The position numbers were made by a program, and so were the translations under genes. From Lentzea alba (GTDB lineage Bacteria; Actinomycetota; Actinomycetes; Mycobacteriales; Pseudonocardiaceae): a stretch of 64,000 bases of DNA. Positions 16,264 through 24,671 of this stretch are shown here, piece after piece. Location of the stretch: positions 287,019 to 351,018 of the forward strand of contig NZ_JAAMPJ010000006.1 in the NCBI RefSeq assembly GCF_011067745.1. Reading direction: 5' to 3'. Position 1 is the first letter of the stretch; every line of letters starts with the position of its first letter. The notes beneath the pieces were generated by a model that made no database searches, had not been told where the DNA came from, and worked only from the letters and a program-made list of their open reading frames with translations.

Positions 16264-19062
16264 TCACGTGTCGCCCGGATCGCGTCCACCGCTGCCGGGG
16301 TCCCCACCGGGGTTCGGCCTGTTCGACGTGCTCGGGTTCGTCGGCGGCGTCGGGCACAGCAGGCCCTGGCACGGCTCACCCGAGGGCTTCGTCGGCCTGG
16401 GGTCCGTCGACGGAGGCGGAACGACCGGGGTGTTGGACGGCGTGTTCGAAGGCGTGTTGGACGGGGTGTTGGACGGTTTCGGCGGGTTGAAGTTGTTCAG
16501 CGGCTTCGGCTTGGCGAACTTCTCCGGCTGAATGCCCTGCAGTGCGCCGTCCATGAACCGCTTCCAGATCTGGCCGGGGATGGTGCTGCCGAAGATCGGG
16601 TTGCCGGCCTTGTCCTTGATCGCCACGTTACCGGCGTCCTTGCCGACCCAGACCGACGCCGAGAGCTGCGGCGTGAAGCCGACCATCCAGGCCTTCGAGT
16701 TCTGGGAGATGCTGTCAGCGAGCTCGTGCGTACCGGTCTTGCCGGCGGACTCGCGGTTGTTCGCGAGGTTGATCCTCGAGGCGAGAGGGATGTCCTTGAG
16801 CGTCTCGGTGACGTTGTCCGCGATGTCGCGGCTCTTCTCCTCCACCGGGTCGAACGCGGGCGTCGCCTTGTCCGCGTGCTGGTACAGGATGTCGCCGTTG
16901 GGTCCCTCGACCTTGGTGATGAAGAACGGCTCGCGGTACATGCCGCGCGCGGCGAACGTCGCGAACGCCGACGCCATGTCGAACGGCCGCACCTGAGCGT
17001 TGTCCGCACCGATGGCGATACCGGCGTTGGGCGGGTTGCCGCCTTCACCGACCAGCAGGTCCCGCATCTTGCCCTCGATCGGGACGCTCTTCGGGATACC
17101 GGCCGCGTGAGCGGCGTTCGCGACGGCCTGGGTGCCCGTGCCGTTGGGGCTCGCCACCATGTCGTAGAAGACGGTGTTGAGCGACTCCTTCATGGCCTGC
17201 TTGATCGTGCACTGCTTGCCACAGGTGGTGTTGCTCGCGTTGCGGATCTCCACGCCGGCGATCTTGCGCGGTGTCGCGTCGTAGGTGTCGCCGATGCCCT
17301 TGCCCATCTTCAGGGCGGCGACCAGGTCGAACGGCTTGAACGACGAGCCGGCCTCCTGGATCGTGCCCTTGGCGTAGTCGATGCCCTTCAGGCCGTCCTT
17401 GCCGGGGTAGTAGGCACGGACCGCGCCGGTCTGCGGGTCGATCCCGGTGAGCGACGTGCGCAACTCCGGGTCCTGGCCCGCCATGACGGAGTTCACCGCG
17501 TCGACCGCCGCCTGCTGCATCTTCGGGTCGATGGTCGTGTAGATGGTGACGCCGACCTTCTGCGCCTTCTCCATCGTGATGCCGACCGTGTCGCTGTCGA
17601 TCTCGTTCTGGACCTGCTGGCTCACCCGGGCGAGCGGCCCTTCGAGGCTGGCGGGCTGGGTCTCCTCGAACGGCAGCGGCAGCGGGAACTTGCGGGCGTC
17701 GTAGTCCTGCTGGCTGATCCACTTCTTCTGGAGCATCTGGCCCATCACGAATTCCCAGCGCTTCTGGGCGTACTCCTTGTCCTCGGACCAGGACGGAGTC
17801 TGGATCATGCCCGCGATCAGCGCCGCCTCGGAAGGCGTGAGGTCCTTCATTTCCTTCTTGTAGTAGACCTGCGAGGCGGCCTTGAAGCCGTTCGCGCCAC
17901 GACCGAAGTACACCGTGTTGAGGTACGCGGTGAGGATCGTGTTGTGGTCCGACTCGTTGCTCATCTTGAAGGCCTTGACGACCTCGGTGAACTTACGGGT
18001 CAGCGTCGGCGCCTCGTTGTTGGTCGCCTTCTTGATGTACTGCTGGGTGAGACCCGAACCACCGGAGCTGCCGCCGGTCGCCTGGATCCAGACCGCGCGC
18101 ACGATGGCCTTGGCGTCGAAGCCGGGGTTCTCGTAGAAGTTCGCGTCCTCGGCCGCGAGCACCGCGTTCTTGACGTTGTCGGGGATCTCCTCGTACGTCA
18201 GCATCGTGCGGTTCTGGCCAGGCGAGGCGATCTTGCCCATCTCGGAACCGTCCGAGTAGCGCAGGGTGACCGTCTTGTCCTGCCGTTCCGCGACCTCGTT
18301 CGGCTTCGGCCACTCGACCAGCGGGTACGCGACCGCGACCGCGATCACCGGGCCGAGGATCATCAGGCCGAGCGCGACGAAGGCACCGATCCGGACGCGC
18401 TTCCAGATCTTCTTCTTGCGCAGACGGCGCTCCTCCTCTTCGGTGAGCTCCGGCTCGTCGTCGTAGTACTCGTCGTCGTCGTCATCGACGCCGGCCATCA
18501 GGAACTCGTCGTCCGGCTCGCGGTGCGTCAGCAGGTCGGGTTCGCGCTGCGTCGGCCGGTTGACCGGAGGCAGCTGCGTGGTCCGGTCCTGACCGGGGTT
18601 GCGCGGGGGCATGCCGGGACGGCCAGGGCCACCAGGACCACCAGGACCACCCGCGGGGCCGCCAGGGCCACCCGGACCGCCGGGGCGACGGCCACCGGGA
18701 GGCGGGGCGATGGGCATACCACCGGGAGGCGTCGGGGGACGGCCGCCGGGCCCACCCGGACCCGCAGGCCCGCCCTGAGGCCCGCCAGGCCCCGGCGGAC
18801 GCCCTGGGCCGCCCTGAGGGCCGCCAGGACCCCCGGGTGCGCCCTGAGGACCGCCTGGTCCGTTCGGGCGGCGTGGTGGCTGCTGCTGTGGGAAACCACC
18901 GGGTGGCGTGCCACCCTGAGGAGGGCGCGCGAAACCGCCGGGTGGGGTTCCCGGTCGTGGCTGATTCGGGACATCACGTCTCGTGCCCCCGCCGTCCGGG
19001 TCGTCCCCGGTCGGCCACTGAGGCTCGCCTCCGCGCTGCCGGTCATCATGCTGGTCGTTCAC
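16264..19062 (-). CDS. ponA: Class A penicillin-binding protein (transglycosylase/transpeptidase)
   Basis: 932 aa bifunctional peptidoglycan synthase. It has a roughly 215-residue cytoplasmic Pro/Gly-rich tail and an acidic patch (EYYDDEPELTEEEE), then a transmembrane helix near 222-245. The GT51 domain carries EDANFYENPG near 302, GGSSGGSGLTQQYIKK and the RKFTEVVKAFK segment. The transpeptidase domain has SSFK (catalytic Ser near 571), an SLN triad (ESLNTVF) and KTGT near 773. The C terminus is a Pro/Thr/Asn-rich tail with PSNT repeats. Elongation of the wall during growth is the known role of ponA1-type enzymes. The GTG start is preceded by GGGAGG. Position beside DUF5318, padR and ino1 supports ponA. 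Confidence 0.93.
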   Translation of the reverse strand: MNDQHDDRQRGGEPQWPTGDDPDGGGTRRDVPNQPRPGTPPGGFARPPQGGTPPGGFPQQQPPRRPNGPGGPQGAPGGPGGPQGGPGRPPGPGGPQGGPAGPGGPGGRPPTPPGGMPIAPPPGGRRPGGPGGPGGPAGGPGGPGGPGRPGMPPRNPGQDRTTQLPPVNRPTQREPDLLTHREPDDEFLMAGVDDDDDEYYDDEPELTEEEERRLRKKKIWKRVRIGAFVALGLMILGPVIAVAVAYPLVEWPKPNEVAERQDKTVTLRYSDGSEMGKIASPGQNRTMLTYEEIPDNVKNAVLAAEDANFYENPGFDAKAIVRAVWIQATGGSSGGSGLTQQYIKKATNNEAPTLTRKFTEVVKAFKMSNESDHNTILTAYLNTVYFGRGANGFKAASQVYYKKEMKDLTPSEAALIAGMIQTPSWSEDKEYAQKRWEFVMGQMLQKKWISQQDYDARKFPLPLPFEETQPASLEGPLARVSQQVQNEIDSDTVGITMEKAQKVGVTIYTTIDPKMQQAAVDAVNSVMAGQDPELRTSLTGIDPQTGAVRAYYPGKDGLKGIDYAKGTIQEAGSSFKPFDLVAALKMGKGIGDTYDATPRKIAGVEIRNASNTTCGKQCTIKQAMKESLNTVFYDMVASPNGTGTQAVANAAHAAGIPKSVPIEGKMRDLLVGEGGNPPNAGIAIGADNAQVRPFDMASAFATFAARGMYREPFFITKVEGPNGDILYQHADKATPAFDPVEEKSRDIADNVTETLKDIPLASRINLANNRESAGKTGTHELADSISQNSKAWMVGFTPQLSASVWVGKDAGNVAIKDKAGNPIFGSTIPGQIWKRFMDGALQGIQPEKFAKPKPLNNFNPPKPSNTPSNTPSNTPSNTPVVPPPSTDPRPTKPSGEPCQGLLCPTPPTNPSTSNRPNPGGDPGSGGRDPGDT

Positions 19063-19141
19063 GTGAAAGGCCTCCCAGACCGGCGTACATCAGCACGCGG
19101 TTCGGTGGTCGTACTTCATTCGGAGCAGTGTCACCTGTGGG

Positions 19142-19540
19142 TCATTCCGCCGCAGTCCTCCTGCGTGGCTTTTCCAGCCCACGCTTCCCCAGGACGTATG
19201 ACTGCACCAGGTGGTTCCAACTGCATGTGCGACAGACTTCAACTACGTACACGGTGAACTCGTCGAAGAGGGTTGCCATCTTCACCAGTTCTTCAGGTGT
19301 CCGAGCTGAGCCGGTCGCGTGCTTGAGCTCGTCACCGTAGACCCAAGACACGTTCGTGAGGGGTTCCTTGCGGCACACAGGGCAAGGCACTTCCGTCTGC
19401 GTACCGTGGAACTTCGCAGCTCGCAGCAGGTACGGGGACGCGTCGCAGACCTCCATGGTGCCCGTCCGACCGGCATAGACCTCCGCCAGCAGCGCACGCC
19501 GCTGCAGCGAGTAGTCCACCACCTGCCGTTGGGTCAACAC
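19142..19540 (-). CDS. DUF5318 family protein
   Basis: 132 aa. The body reads TQRQVVDYSLQRRALLAEV, then EVCDASPYLLRAAKFHG, CPVCRKE near 63-69, WVYGDEL and VEVCRTCSWNHLVQSY. This matches the actinobacterial DUF5318 family, found next to ponA1 in mycobacteria. Two CxxC pairs (CPVC and CRTC) suggest a zinc-binding fold. No enzymatic role is known. GTG 19540 is chosen because homologues begin about two residues before TQRQ; a longer frame upstream lacks family similarity. It is probably co-transcribed with the PBP gene 79 bp downstream. Confidence 0.85.
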   Translation of the reverse strand: MLTQRQVVDYSLQRRALLAEVYAGRTGTMEVCDASPYLLRAAKFHGTQTEVPCPVCRKEPLTNVSWVYGDELKHATGSARTPEELVKMATLFDEFTVYVVEVCRTCSWNHLVQSYVLGKRGLEKPRRRTAAE

Positions 19541-19651
19541 GTGACCAGAGTACGTGCCGACCGCTTTGGCGATGATGGGCCGTTCAGGGCAGCGGAGTCC
19601 GGCGCGATATGACGGTGTGCCACATCCCACAGTGAAGAGGGGCGAACGATG

Positions 19652-19668
19652 TATCGCAGCGATATAAT
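19652..19668 (+). promoter_or_regulatory. padR promoter -10 box overlapped by a palindrome
   Basis: TATAAT (19663-19668), an unusually good -10 hexamer for this GC-rich DNA, overlaps a perfect 13-nt palindrome TATCGCAGCGATA (19652-19664). It lies 37 bp before the PadR start. A palindrome over the -10 fits autorepression. The -35 region is not distinct. Confidence 0.55.
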
Positions 19669-19705
19669 CACCTCACCTATCGGTGCAGGTGCGGGGAGGT
19701 GACTC

Positions 19706-20242
19706 GTGTTCGAGTTCGCGCTGCTCGGCCTGCTGCACGAGGCGCCCATGCACGGCTACGAGCTGCGCAAGCGCTTGCATGACCTGCTCGGAGCGTTTCG
19801 CGCGTTCTCCTACGGATCGCTGTACCCAACTTTGCGGCGACTCCAACGTGCGGGCCTGATCGTGGAGGAGGGGCCGGAGGAGTCGGCTCTTTCTTGGGGA
19901 CGTCGGGCTCGCAAGGTCTACAAGCTGACTTCCGAGGGCAAGGAGCGGTTCGCCGATCTCCTGGCCAACGCGGGGCCGCAGACCTGGGACGACGACTCGT
20001 TCGGTGTCCACCTGGCGTTCTTCTCGCGCACGCCGGCCGACGTCAGGATGCGCATCCTGGAAGGCCGCCGGCGGTGTGTCGAAGAACGCAGGGAGGGACT
20101 CCGCGAGCGGCTCACCCGCACGGGTGAGCAGATCGACCGCTACACCCGTGAGCTGCACAGCCAAGGCCTGGAAAGCACGGAGCGCGAGGTGCGGTGGCTC
20201 AACGAGCTCATCGCGCACGAGAAGTCCGAGCAGGACGAGTAG
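19706..20242 (+). CDS. PadR-family transcriptional regulator
   Basis: 178 aa. The winged-helix N terminus reads FEFALLGLLHEAPMHGYELRKRL then FSYGSLYPTLRRLQRAGLI, the classic PadR recognition region. It is followed by a KVYKLTSEGKERF wing and a C-terminal helical dimerisation domain (about 95-178). The GTG start follows GGAGGTGACTC. It lies 30 bp upstream of ino1 on the same strand, the arrangement conserved in mycobacteria, so it may control inositol synthesis as well as itself. The palindrome over its own promoter supports autoregulation. The ligand is unknown. Confidence 0.92.
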   Translation: MFEFALLGLLHEAPMHGYELRKRLHDLLGAFRAFSYGSLYPTLRRLQRAGLIVEEGPEESALSWGRRARKVYKLTSEGKERFADLLANAGPQTWDDDSFGVHLAFFSRTPADVRMRILEGRRRCVEERREGLRERLTRTGEQIDRYTRELHSQGLESTEREVRWLNELIAHEKSEQDE

Positions 20243-20272
20243 TACTCATCTTTGATCAAGGAGGACTCGGCA

Positions 20273-21358
20273 ATGGGCGAAAACCGCCGCACCGTTCGAG
20301 TGGCCATCGTCGGGGTTGGCAACTGCGCGGCGTCGCTGGTGCAGGGCGTCCACTACTACCGTGACGCCGACCCGAGCACCCGCGTGCCCGGTCTCATGCA
20401 CGTGCAGTTCGGTGACTACCACGTGCGCGATGTCGAGTTCGTCGCAGCGTTCGACGTCGACGCGAAGAAGGTCGGTGTCGATCTCGCCGAGGCCATCGGG
20501 GCCAGCGAGAACAACACCATCAAGATCGCGGACGTGCCGCCGCTGGGCGTCGTCGTGCAGCGCGGGCACACCTACGACGGTCTCGGTCGCTTCTACCGGG
20601 AGACGATCGAGGAGTCCGACTTCGAGCCGGTCGACGTCGTTCAGGCGTTGCGCGACGCCGAGGTCGACGTGCTCGTGTCGTACCTGCCGGTGGGTTCGGA
20701 AGAGGCCGACCGCTTCTACGCACAGTGCGCCATCGACGCCGGTGTGGCGTTCGTCAACGCCCTGCCGGTCTTCATCGCGTCGGACCCGGAGTGGGCGGAG
20801 AAGTTCCGCGCGGCCGGTGTCCCGATCGTCGGTGACGACATCAAGTCCCAGGTCGGCGCCACCATCACGCACCGCGTGCTGGCGAAGCTCTTCGAGGACC
20901 GGGGCGTCCAGCTCGACCGCACCATGCAGCTGAACGTGGGCGGCAACATGGACTTCCTGAACATGAAGGAGCTCGAGCGCCTGGAGTCCAAGAAGGTCTC
21001 CAAGACGCAGGCCGTCACGTCCCAGGTGGACCGCGAGATGGGCAAGCGCAACGTCCACATCGGCCCGTCGGACTACGTGGCGTGGCTCGACGACCGCAAG
21101 TGGGCCTATGTCCGGCTGGAAGGCCGCGCCTTCGGTGACGTGCCGCTGAACCTCGAGTACAAGCTGGAGGTCTGGGACTCCCCGAACTCCGCGGGCATCA
21201 TCATCGACGCGGTCCGCGCGGCGAAGATCGCCCTGGATCGGGGCATCGGCGGCCCGATCCTGTCGGCGTCGTCCTACTTCATGAAGTCCCCGCCCGTGCA
21301 GTACTCGGACTCCGAGGCTCACGAGGCCGTGGAGGCGTTCATCCGCGGCGAGGCCTGA
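20273..21358 (+). CDS. ino1: Inositol-3-phosphate synthase
   Basis: 361 aa. It converts glucose 6-phosphate to 1D-myo-inositol 3-phosphate with NAD, the entry to phosphatidylinositol, mannosylated PI lipids and mycothiol in actinobacteria. Visible are the Rossmann motif VGVGNCAASLVQG (about 14-26), SYLPVGSEEA near 143, DDIKSQVGATITHR near 190, LNVGGNMDFLN near 222 and the SKTQAV segment. Start ATG 20273 has AAGGAGG 9 nt upstream. Length fits the short prokaryotic/archaeal-type class. Downstream is a terminator shared with the convergent SDR gene. Confidence 0.95.
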   Translation: MGENRRTVRVAIVGVGNCAASLVQGVHYYRDADPSTRVPGLMHVQFGDYHVRDVEFVAAFDVDAKKVGVDLAEAIGASENNTIKIADVPPLGVVVQRGHTYDGLGRFYRETIEESDFEPVDVVQALRDAEVDVLVSYLPVGSEEADRFYAQCAIDAGVAFVNALPVFIASDPEWAEKFRAAGVPIVGDDIKSQVGATITHRVLAKLFEDRGVQLDRTMQLNVGGNMDFLNMKELERLESKKVSKTQAVTSQVDREMGKRNVHIGPSDYVAWLDDRKWAYVRLEGRAFGDVPLNLEYKLEVWDSPNSAGIIIDAVRAAKIALDRGIGGPILSASSYFMKSPPVQYSDSEAHEAVEAFIRGEA

Positions 21359-21365
21359 TGCCGCC

Positions 21366-21392
21366 GGGGCCGCCGCTGCCCGCGGCGGCCCC
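21366..21392. terminator. Bidirectional terminator between ino1 and the SDR gene
   Basis: Perfect 10-bp GC stem (GGGGCCGCCG / CGGCGGCCCC) with a 7-nt loop in the 40-bp space between two convergent genes. Confidence 0.8.
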
Positions 21393-21398
21393 GCTGCC

Positions 21399-22133
21399 TC
21401 ACCGCTTCGACAGCCTGAGCTTCTGCCAGCTGCCGTCCGCGGTCCACCCGCCGTCGACGGGCAGCGCCACCCCGTTGACGTACCGGGAGTGGTCACCGGC
21501 CAGGAACCGCACGGCCTGCGCGATGTCGTCGGGCACGGCGAACCTGGCTGCCGGCACGTGGTCCGTGATGTCCTCGTCGACGTAGTAACCGCCGGCCTGC
21601 GACTCGACGTCCATCTCGGTCTTGACCCAGCCGGGGCACACCGCGTTGACCCGGATCCCGCGGCCACCCCACTCGACCGCGAGCGTCCGGGTGAGCCCGA
21701 TCAGCCCGTGCTTGGTCGTGTTGTACGCGGCCCGGTCAGCCACCCCCTGCAGCCCGGCGACGGACGCGATGTTGACGACGCTGCCGCTGCCCTGCCGGAG
21801 CATGACCCTGCCCAGCGCCTGCGTGAGCAGGAACGGCCCGGTCAGGTTGACCGCCATGATCCGTTCCCACTGCTCGAGTGTGGTGTCCTCGAACGGCACG
21901 ATGCCGGCGATCCCCGCGTTGTTGACCAATACGTCGACCCGGCCGTAGGTGTCCGTGACGTGGTCGGTCAGGCGCTGGACGTCCGCGGCGCTGGCGACGT
22001 TGCCGACGATGCCGTTCTTGCTCTCCTGCAGGTCGAAGCCGACGACGGTGAACCCGTCCTCGCGCAGCACGTCGGCGATCCGCAGTCCCATGCCCTGCGC
22101 CGTGCCGGTGACCACAGCAACTCGTTGCGTCAT
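21399..22133 (-). CDS. Short-chain dehydrogenase/reductase (SDR)
   Basis: 244 aa classical SDR. It has the cofactor motif VVTGTAQGMGLRIA (about 7-20), NNAGIAG near 79, a catalytic Ser near 131 (VVNIASVAGLQG) and the YNTTKH active-site Tyr/Lys near 144-148. The VCPGWVKTEMD segment follows. FDLQ after the second strand suggests NAD preference (Asp at the ribose position). The substrate is not readable. Start ATG 22133 is chosen because the cofactor motif should lie within the first 10 residues. It is divergent from the 22228 membrane protein, with 94 bp between starts. Confidence 0.9.
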   Translation of the reverse strand: MTQRVAVVTGTAQGMGLRIADVLREDGFTVVGFDLQESKNGIVGNVASAADVQRLTDHVTDTYGRVDVLVNNAGIAGIVPFEDTTLEQWERIMAVNLTGPFLLTQALGRVMLRQGSGSVVNIASVAGLQGVADRAAYNTTKHGLIGLTRTLAVEWGGRGIRVNAVCPGWVKTEMDVESQAGGYYVDEDITDHVPAARFAVPDDIAQAVRFLAGDHSRYVNGVALPVDGGWTADGSWQKLRLSKR

Positions 22134-22227
22134 GAGCGCCACGCTAGGCAGCGGCAGCCGTTCAGGCACAGTCACGTTCGTGTGTTCGGAGTCTCAGCGA
22201 AAGTCCTGCTTCCGCTAGGTTCGGGCG

Positions 22228-22803
22228 GTGCGCACCCTGCTCGTCGCCCTCCCCGGCCTGGTCCTCGCCGGCATCGGCCTGACCCACCCGCACCACCTCG
22301 ACGCGTCCACCGCGCTGTGGTGGCAGAACATGCACGTCGTCCTGGCGGTGATCTTCCCGCTTCTCGGTGCCGCGCAATGGGTTCTGCTCGAAGACACCCC
22401 GAAGTACGTGCGCTACCCGGCCAGGGTCGTCTCGTTCGGCTACGTCGTCTTCTACGGCGCACTCGACGCGCTGGCGGGCATCGGCGGCGGCGCGATGACG
22501 TTGAACGGCGCCCGCGAGGCCGCCGCTCCGGTCTTCAGGATCGGCAACCAGCTCGGAACCGTTGGCGCGTGGTGCTTTTTCGCCGTCAGCATCGCGATCG
22601 CGGGGTGCGCGCTGCTCAAGCACAGGCTCAAGGCGATCCCGGGAGCCGTCTTCCTGCTCGCCGGCAGCTTCCTGTTCCTCAACAGCCACATCTACTGGCC
22701 CAAGGGCGTCATCGCCTGCACCTGCATCGCGATCGGCATGGCCGCGACGAGCTACGTCAGCGCGGCCGGCAGGTCGGCGATCGAGGACAGCACCCGCACC
22801 TGA
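22228..22803 (+). CDS. Polytopic membrane protein of unknown function
   Basis: 191 aa with five or six hydrophobic helices, starting MRTLLVALPGLVLAGIGLTHPHHL. There is a conserved-looking His cluster after helix 1 (THPHH), WWQNMHVV, and late WPKG. The Gly/His placement and length resemble small uncharacterised actinobacterial integral membrane proteins. No transport or enzyme motif is visible. The GTG start lacks a strong ribosome-binding site. Its 3' end overlaps the convergent HAD gene by 52 bp. Confidence 0.7.
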   Translation: MRTLLVALPGLVLAGIGLTHPHHLDASTALWWQNMHVVLAVIFPLLGAAQWVLLEDTPKYVRYPARVVSFGYVVFYGALDALAGIGGGAMTLNGAREAAAPVFRIGNQLGTVGAWCFFAVSIAIAGCALLKHRLKAIPGAVFLLAGSFLFLNSHIYWPKGVIACTCIAIGMAATSYVSAAGRSAIEDSTRT

Positions 22804-23420
22804 GTCAGCACGTCCGCGGCGGGCGGGAAGTGCGGGTTCGGCACGGCGAGCACGGTCATGCCGGCTGCCAGTGCGGCGCGCAGTCCGTTCGTGGAGTCCT
22901 CGACGGCGTAACAAGAAGCCGGGGACACCCCGAGCCGCGACGCCGCCAGCAGGTAGACGTCCGGCGACGGCTTGCCCGCGGCGCACTCCTCCGAGGACAC
23001 CGCGACGGGCACGGGCAGGCCGGTCACGTCCAGGAACACCTTGATCAGCACGGCCGGCGCCGACGACGCGATCGCCACCGGGAAACGAGCGGCGGCGGCA
23101 CGAACCGCGTCCACCGCGCCAGGAATCACCGGCAGGTGCGCCGCGTACGCCTTCTCCATCTCCGCGATCACGCCTGCCGAGGCCTCCGCGGGAGACAACT
23201 GCACGCCCACGGCCGACACCAGATACGCGCCCCACTCCGGCGTCGACATGCCCTGCATGTCACGGGTGGCGGTAGCGGTCCACACGCCTCCGTGGGCAGC
23301 GGCGAACGACTGGCGCACGTCGTCCCACACCTGCTCGGAGTCGATCAGCACGCCGTCGAGGTCGAAGATCACCGCATCCACGAGCAGAACCGTACCCTGT
23401 GGCACAGAATACTTCGCCAT
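22752..23420 (-). CDS. HAD-superfamily phosphatase (beta-PGM-like subfamily)
   Basis: 222 aa. Motif I is DAVIFDLDGVLIDSE (nucleophile Asp near 20 and acid/base Asp two residues later), followed by an alpha-helical cap with DMQGMSTPEWG. Motif II is IASSAPA, motif III Lys is in AAGKPSPDVY, and motif IV is VEDSTNG. These enzymes hydrolyse sugar phosphates and related compounds; the substrate is open. ATG 23420 sits 1 nt from an inverted repeat, so the real start may be the later GTG (VDAVIFDLDG). It is divergently arranged with the MFS gene and the pair may share regulation. Confidence 0.87.
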   Translation of the reverse strand: MAKYSVPQGTVLLVDAVIFDLDGVLIDSEQVWDDVRQSFAAAHGGVWTATATRDMQGMSTPEWGAYLVSAVGVQLSPAEASAGVIAEMEKAYAAHLPVIPGAVDAVRAAAARFPVAIASSAPAVLIKVFLDVTGLPVPVAVSSEECAAGKPSPDVYLLAASRLGVSPASCYAVEDSTNGLRAALAAGMTVLAVPNPHFPPAADVLTQVRVLSSIADLPAALT

Positions 23421-23421
23421 G

Positions 23422-23439
23422 CTAACCAAAGAAGGTTAG
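23422..23439. promoter_or_regulatory. Inverted repeat between HAD and MFS genes (candidate operator)
   Basis: CTAACC and GGTTAG are perfect 6-bp arms separated by 6 nt, in the 28-bp space between two divergent starts (23420 and 23449). Its location over both promoters makes a repressor site plausible. No regulator gene is adjacent. Confidence 0.5.
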
Positions 23440-23448
23440 GATGGCTAA

Positions 23449-24615
23449 GTGAATTTCAAAGCTCAGCCCAAGCAGGTGTGGATCACGGCGTTCGCCGCGG
23501 TCATCGCCTTCATGGGGATCGGGCTCGTGGACCCGATCCTGTTGTCCATCGCGGAGGGTCTGCACGCAACACCCGCGCAGGTCACCCTCCTCTTCTCCTC
23601 CTACCTCGGTGTTCAGGTCGTGGCGATGCTCTTCACGGGCGCCGCGACGGCGAGGTTCGGGGCCAAGCGCACGCTCGTCGGCGGGCTCGCGCTGATCGTC
23701 ATCGCCACGCTGGCGTGCTCGGCGGCAGGGAGCATCGGCCAGCTCGTCGGACTGCGGGCCGTATGGGGGCTCGGCAACGCGTTCTTCATCGCGACGGCGC
23801 TCAGCGTCATCGTCGGCGCGGCGAGCGGCGGGCAGAAGGCCGCGATCCTGCTCTACGAGGCCGCGCTCGGTCTCGGCCTGAGCGTCGGACCGCTGCTCGG
23901 CGCCCTGCTCGGCAGCATCTCCTGGCGCGGGCCGTTCCTCGGCACCGCGATCCTGATGGCCGTCGCGTTGATCCTTTGTGCAACGTTCCTGGCCGAGGAC
24001 TCGAACCAGGAACGCCCGAAGATCAGCGTGCTCGACCCGCTCAAGGCCCTCAGGCACCCGGTGCTGCTGCGCACGTCGATCGGTGCCGCGCTGTACACGG
24101 CCGCGTTCTTCACGGTTCTCGCGTGGTCGCCGTTCGTCCTGCAGTACAGCGCTGTCGAGATCGGACTGATCTTCTTCGGCTGGGGCGTGTGCGTCGCGGT
24201 CTCCAGCGTCTTCCTCGCGCCGCGGCTCGCGGATCGCGTCGGCGAGAAGGCCGCGATCATCGGATCCGTGCTCGCGTTCGCCGTGTTGATGCTGCTGATG
24301 GCGGTGCCCGGCAAGCCGTTGCTGGTGGTCGCCGTGATCGTCAGCGGTCTGGTCTCCGGCCTGCTGAACACGCTGTTCACCGGCACCGCGATGAGCGTGA
24401 GCGACGCGCCGCGGCCGGTTGCGAGCGCCGGGTACAACTTCCTGCGCTGGCTCGGCGGTGCGCTGGCGGCGACGTTCGTGAGCCACCTCGCCCAGCCGTT
24501 CGTCGTCGCGGCCGTTCTCTGTGCGATCGCTGCCGTGCTCCTTGCGTTCAACCGCACCGACACGCGCGAGATACCGACAGAAGTCGTGATTGCCAGTGAG
24601 CAGCTAGTCGGTTAA
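23449..24615 (+). CDS. MFS transporter (drug-efflux-like, 12 TM)
   Basis: 388 aa major facilitator with about 12 helices. The loop 2-3 motif reads GAATARFGAKRTLVGG, near the family GxxxDRxGRR/K signature. Helix 5 holds GLGLSVGPLLGALLGSISWRGPF, resembling the antiporter motif C of drug:H+ exporters. This points to efflux of a small hydrophobic compound, by analogy with DHA1-type proteins. Expression may be controlled by the inverted repeat just upstream. The GTG start lacks a clear Shine-Dalgarno sequence and may be near-leaderless. Confidence 0.86.
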   Translation: MNFKAQPKQVWITAFAAVIAFMGIGLVDPILLSIAEGLHATPAQVTLLFSSYLGVQVVAMLFTGAATARFGAKRTLVGGLALIVIATLACSAAGSIGQLVGLRAVWGLGNAFFIATALSVIVGAASGGQKAAILLYEAALGLGLSVGPLLGALLGSISWRGPFLGTAILMAVALILCATFLAEDSNQERPKISVLDPLKALRHPVLLRTSIGAALYTAAFFTVLAWSPFVLQYSAVEIGLIFFGWGVCVAVSSVFLAPRLADRVGEKAAIIGSVLAFAVLMLLMAVPGKPLLVVAVIVSGLVSGLLNTLFTGTAMSVSDAPRPVASAGYNFLRWLGGALAATFVSHLAQPFVVAAVLCAIAAVLLAFNRTDTREIPTEVVIASEQLVG

Positions 24616-24632
24616 CCAACGGTGAACTACGG
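24611..24632 (+). promoter_or_regulatory. Candidate PHO-box-like direct repeat upstream of phoX-1
   Basis: Two consecutive 11-nt units, GTTAACCAACG and GTGAACTACGG, resemble the 11-nt direct-repeat PhoP boxes of actinomycetes (units beginning GTTCACC). They lie 40-60 bp before the first PhoX start and overlap the MFS stop. The match is imperfect; PhoX is typically phosphate-regulated, which is the reason to propose it. Confidence 0.35.
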
Positions 24633-24660
24633 TCGGTTCCGGTTCCCGAACCGACCGTAG
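24627..24660 (+). terminator. 12-bp hairpin abutting the phoX-1 ribosome-binding site
   Basis: Perfect stem CTACGGTCGGTT / AACCGACCGTAG with a 10-nt loop. The stem ends directly against the GGAGG of the PhoX gene, whose ATG is at 24672. It may terminate the MFS transcript. If the PhoX promoter is inside or upstream of it, it would be a leader hairpin next to the Shine-Dalgarno sequence. Confidence 0.6.
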
Positions 24661-24671
24661 GAGGCCACCAC

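Noticed and set aside
16400..16500. Tandem GTGTTGGACGG-type repeats as a CRISPR-like array
   Set aside because: They encode the PSNT repeats of the PBP C terminus, have no spacers and no cas genes nearby.
15820..19257. A 1145-codon open frame on the plus strand opposite the PBP and upstream of it
   Set aside because: Composition is Arg/Asp/Val/Leu-rich repetitive noise, as expected for the antisense of a GC-rich gene; the minus strand encodes an unmistakable class A PBP.
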